A program made the position numbers and the translations under genes. Under the pieces are notes generated by a model. The model was not told where the DNA came from and made no database searches. It was given only the letters and a program-made list of their open reading frames with translations. Of a DNA stretch of 16,660 nucleotides, positions 14,507 to 16,660 are shown in pieces. The stretch is taken from assembly GCA_029245665.1 (NCBI GenBank), contig JAQWOW010000029.1, positions 1-16,660 of the forward strand, read 5' to 3'. The stretch is from Polaribacter sp. (GTDB taxonomy: Bacteria; Bacteroidota; Bacteroidia; Flavobacteriales; Flavobacteriaceae). Position 1 is the first letter of the stretch. Each line of letters opens with the position of its first letter.

Positions 14507-14526
14507 CACAAAATAAACAACAAGAA

Positions 14527-14748
14527 ATGTATTGGACGTTAGAATTAGCATCTTATTTAGCAGATGCACCTTGGCCAGCAACCAAAGATGAGTTAATAGA
14601 TTATGCTATTAGAACTGGAGCTCCTTTAGAAGTAGTAGAAAATCTACAAGATATTGAAGATGAGGGAGATTCATATGACTCAATTGTTGAGATTTGGCCA
14701 GATTATCCAACTGAAGATGATTATCTTTGGAATGAGGATGAATATTAA
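14527..14748 (+). CDS. Small acidic DUF2795-type protein, 73 residues
   Basis: The protein begins MYWTLELASYLADAPWPATKD and continues with LIDYAIRTGAPLEVVENLQ and a strongly acidic C-terminal half ending LWNEDEY. I recall near-identical proteins from flavobacteria annotated as DUF2795 domain-containing; the function is unknown. It has 21 acidic and only 2 basic residues, and several aromatic residues near each end. The fold is probably helical for the first 45 residues. I chose the ATG at 14527 rather than the TTG at 14485 because the latter lies inside the promoter. It has its own promoter and terminator, so it is a single-gene unit. It sits directly upstream of secA, but the terminator separates their transcription. 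Confidence 0.85.
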   Translation: MYWTLELASYLADAPWPATKDELIDYAIRTGAPLEVVENLQDIEDEGDSYDSIVEIWPDYPTEDDYLWNEDEY

Positions 14749-14764
14749 ATACAGCAAAAATATA

Positions 14765-14791
14765 AAGTCTCTAAAGAGGCTTTTTTTTTTT
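14765..14791 (+). terminator. Intrinsic terminator of the DUF2795 gene
   Basis: AAGTCTC pairs with GAGGCTT (7 bp including one G-U pair) around a TAAA loop and ends in a run of eleven T residues. Confidence 0.85.
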
Positions 14792-14850
14792 CATGTATTC
14801 GAGAACATTTCTTTTAGCAAAATAAAAATTGAATCTCAATTGAAATAACA

Positions 14851-14868
14851 CAGTTACGTAAGTAACTG
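14851..14868 (+). repeat. Hairpin-forming inverted repeat in the secA leader
   Basis: CAGTTAC and GTAACTG are perfect 7-base arms around GTAA, ending 14 bases before the secA ATG. No T-run follows, so it is not a terminator. A second, weaker inverted repeat (AATTGA-ATC-TCAATT) is at 14827-14841. I found no TAnnTTTG box in this leader. Confidence 0.55.
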
Positions 14869-14882
14869 AAAAAACATATAAA

Positions 14883-16660
14883 ATGAATATTTTAAATTCA
14901 GTTATTAAACTTTTTGTGGGTGATAAGCAACAAAAGGATTTAAAAGGATTACAACCAATAGTAACAGATGTAAAAAAATTCGAAATCGAATTTTCTAAAC
15001 TCTCTAATGATGAACTTCGAGAGAAAACAATCGCGTTTAAAAATAAAATTAAATCTGCTACAAAAGAGTTTAATGATCAAATTACTGCTTTAGAAATCGA
15101 AGCAAAAACAGCAGAAATAGACCGTCAAGAAGACATTTACTCTGAAATAGACACTTTAAAAGATAAAGCGTATACAATTTCTGAAGATACCCTAATTGAA
15201 ATTATGCCAGAAGCTTTTGCCGTGGTAAAAGAAACGGCAAAACGTTTTGTTGAAAATGAAGAAATTGAAGTTACTGCAACTCCTTACGATAGAGAATTAT
15301 CTGCAGAAAGAGAAAATATTACTTTAGAAAATGATAAAGCATTTTGGGCTAATTCTTGGGACGCAGCTGGAAAACCCGTTACTTGGGATATGGTTCATTA
15401 CAATGTACAATTAATTGGTGGTTCTGTGCTCCATCAAGGAAAGGTTGCAGAAATGATGACTGGTGAAGGAAAAACATTGGTTTCTACTTTACCTGTTTAT
15501 TTAAATGCATTGACAGGAAATGGGGTTCACTTAGTTACTGTAAATGATTATTTAGCAAAGCGTGATAAAGCATGGATGGGACCAATTTTTGAGTTTCATG
15601 GGTTTACTACAGACTGTATCGATTACCATCAACCAAATTCTGATGCTCGAAGAAAAGCCTATAACGCAGATATTACCTATGGAACAAATAATGAGTTTGG
15701 ATTCGATTATTTACGTGATAACATGGCGAGTTCTAAAGATGATCTAGTTCAAAGAGCACCAAATTATGCCATTATTGATGAAGTAGATTCTGTTTTAATT
15801 GATGATGCTAGAACTCCGTTAATAATCTCAGGAGCAGTTCCACAGGGAGACAGACACGAATTTAACGAATTAAAACCTCTAGTCGCTAATTTAGTTACCT
15901 TACAAAAACAACATTTGGTAGGTGTTTTGGCAGAAGCTAAAAAATTAATTAAAGAAGGTGATGACAAAGAAGGTGGATTCTTATTGTTAAGAGTTTATAG
16001 AGGTTTGCCTAAAAACAAAGCTTTAATTAAGTTTTTATCACAAGAAGGGATAAAACAAATCTTGCAAAAAACAGAAAATATCTACATGCAAGACAACAAC
16101 AAGTTAATGCCAGAAGTTGATAAGGACTTATGGTTTGTTGTTGAAGAAAAAAATAATCAAATTGATTTAACTGATAAAGGAATTGCAGATTTATCTAAAA
16201 AAACAGCGAATGAAAACTTCTTTATTCTTCCAGATATTGGAGTTAAAATTGGTGAAATTGATACTTCAGAAATTAGTTCTGAAGAAAAGGCTTCTCAAAA
16301 AGAAGAACTGTACAAAGACTTCAGTATCAAAAGTGAACGAATTCATACAATGAATCAACTTTTAAAAGCATATACTGTTTTTGAAAAAGATGTTGAATAT
16401 GTTGTAATGGAAAATAAAGTAATGATCGTTGACGAGCAAACTGGACGTATTATGGACGGTCGCCGATATTCAGATGGGTTACACCAAGCAATTGAAGCAA
16501 AGGAAAATGTAAAAATTGAAGATGCAACTCAAACTTTTGCTACAGTTACATTACAAAATTACTTTAGAATGTATAGAAAACTGTCTGGTATGACAGGAAC
16601 TGCTATTACTGAAGCTGGTGAATTGTGGGAAATCTACAAATTAGATGTCGTAGAAATACC
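14883..16660 (+). CDS. secA: Preprotein translocase ATPase SecA (N-terminal part, cut by window edge)
   Basis: The frame is open from the ATG at 14883 to the window end, giving 592 residues of a protein that usually has about 1,100 in Bacteroidetes. SecA is the ATPase motor that pushes unfolded preproteins through SecYEG. The N-terminus MNILNSVIKLFVGDKQQKDLK is typical. Walker A MTGEGKT is at 192-198, VTVNDYLAKRD at 218-228, TYGTNNEFGFDYLRDNM at 265-281, Walker B with DEVD at 299-302, and TPLIISG at 311-317. Near the cut end are MIVDEQTGRIMDGRRYSDGLHQA and SGMTGTA. Compared with E. coli, there are extra stretches at about 75-105 and 127-167 and a longer region after 318, as I recall for Bacteroidetes SecA. 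No frameshift is visible. Confidence 0.97.
   Translation, partial: MNILNSVIKLFVGDKQQKDLKGLQPIVTDVKKFEIEFSKLSNDELREKTIAFKNKIKSATKEFNDQITALEIEAKTAEIDRQEDIYSEIDTLKDKAYTISEDTLIEIMPEAFAVVKETAKRFVENEEIEVTATPYDRELSAERENITLENDKAFWANSWDAAGKPVTWDMVHYNVQLIGGSVLHQGKVAEMMTGEGKTLVSTLPVYLNALTGNGVHLVTVNDYLAKRDKAWMGPIFEFHGFTTDCIDYHQPNSDARRKAYNADITYGTNNEFGFDYLRDNMASSKDDLVQRAPNYAIIDEVDSVLIDDARTPLIISGAVPQGDRHEFNELKPLVANLVTLQKQHLVGVLAEAKKLIKEGDDKEGGFLLLRVYRGLPKNKALIKFLSQEGIKQILQKTENIYMQDNNKLMPEVDKDLWFVVEEKNNQIDLTDKGIADLSKKTANENFFILPDIGVKIGEIDTSEISSEEKASQKEELYKDFSIKSERIHTMNQLLKAYTVFEKDVEYVVMENKVMIVDEQTGRIMDGRRYSDGLHQAIEAKENVKIEDATQTFATVTLQNYFRMYRKLSGMTGTAITEAGELWEIYKLDVVEI

Noticed and set aside
15562..15747. A 61-residue plus-strand frame inside secA.
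   Set aside because: It is out of frame with the continuous SecA reading, which shows the expected motifs on both sides.

Overview
The window looks like a piece of the chromosome of a marine-type Flavobacteriaceae bacterium (Polaribacter/Tenacibaculum-like; the genus is an inference). The evidence is the AT-rich sequence, a Bacteroidetes-type SecA with lineage inserts, a large outer-membrane beta-barrel receptor with an N-terminal carboxypeptidase-regulatory-like domain, the Wza/Wzc pair, and repeated TAnnTTTG promoter boxes 20-28 bases before start codons, with no evident Shine-Dalgarno sequences. I see no insertion sequence, phage gene, tRNA, rRNA or CRISPR array. Most of the window is ordinary core genome.

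Layout, left to right. (1) 1-780, minus: a MerR-family regulator with a cobalamin-binding-like C-terminal region, cut by the left edge. (2) 987-2012, minus: low-specificity threonine aldolase. (3) 2225-3683, plus: peptide chain release factor 2, without its classical frameshift, followed closely by an ArsC-family reductase. (4) 3762-6209, plus: a TonB-dependent-receptor-like outer-membrane protein starting at TTG. It converges through a bidirectional terminator on a 57-residue membrane protein (6336-6509, minus). (5) 6664-8061, plus: class II fumarase with a strong terminator. A 313-base gap follows, then hutI (8375-9610, plus). (6) 9629-12864, minus: a two-gene exopolysaccharide export unit, wza-like lipoprotein then wzc-like tyrosine kinase. 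(7) 12949-14358, plus: a SAM-dependent methyltransferase and a PduO-type cobalamin adenosyltransferase. (8) 14527-14748, plus: a small acidic DUF2795-type protein. (9) 14883 to the right edge: the N-terminal half of SecA.

How the genes relate. Most are single-gene units with their own promoter. Likely co-transcribed pairs are prfB-arsC (19 bases apart) and wza-wzc (5 bases apart). Wza and Wzc would work together in export and length control of a surface polysaccharide whose glycosyltransferases are not in this window. The adenosyltransferase makes adenosylcobalamin, the ligand of CarH-type MerR regulators. The regulator at the left edge belongs to that broad architecture but lacks the canonical upper His of the CarH motif, so a functional link is speculative.

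I did not find a clear undescribed multi-gene system. The items most worth checking are the altered cobalamin motif in the MerR protein, the release factor 2 gene with no frameshift and a possibly leaderless transcript, the repeat-encoded tyrosine tail of Wzc, and several unassigned inverted repeats in promoter or leader regions.
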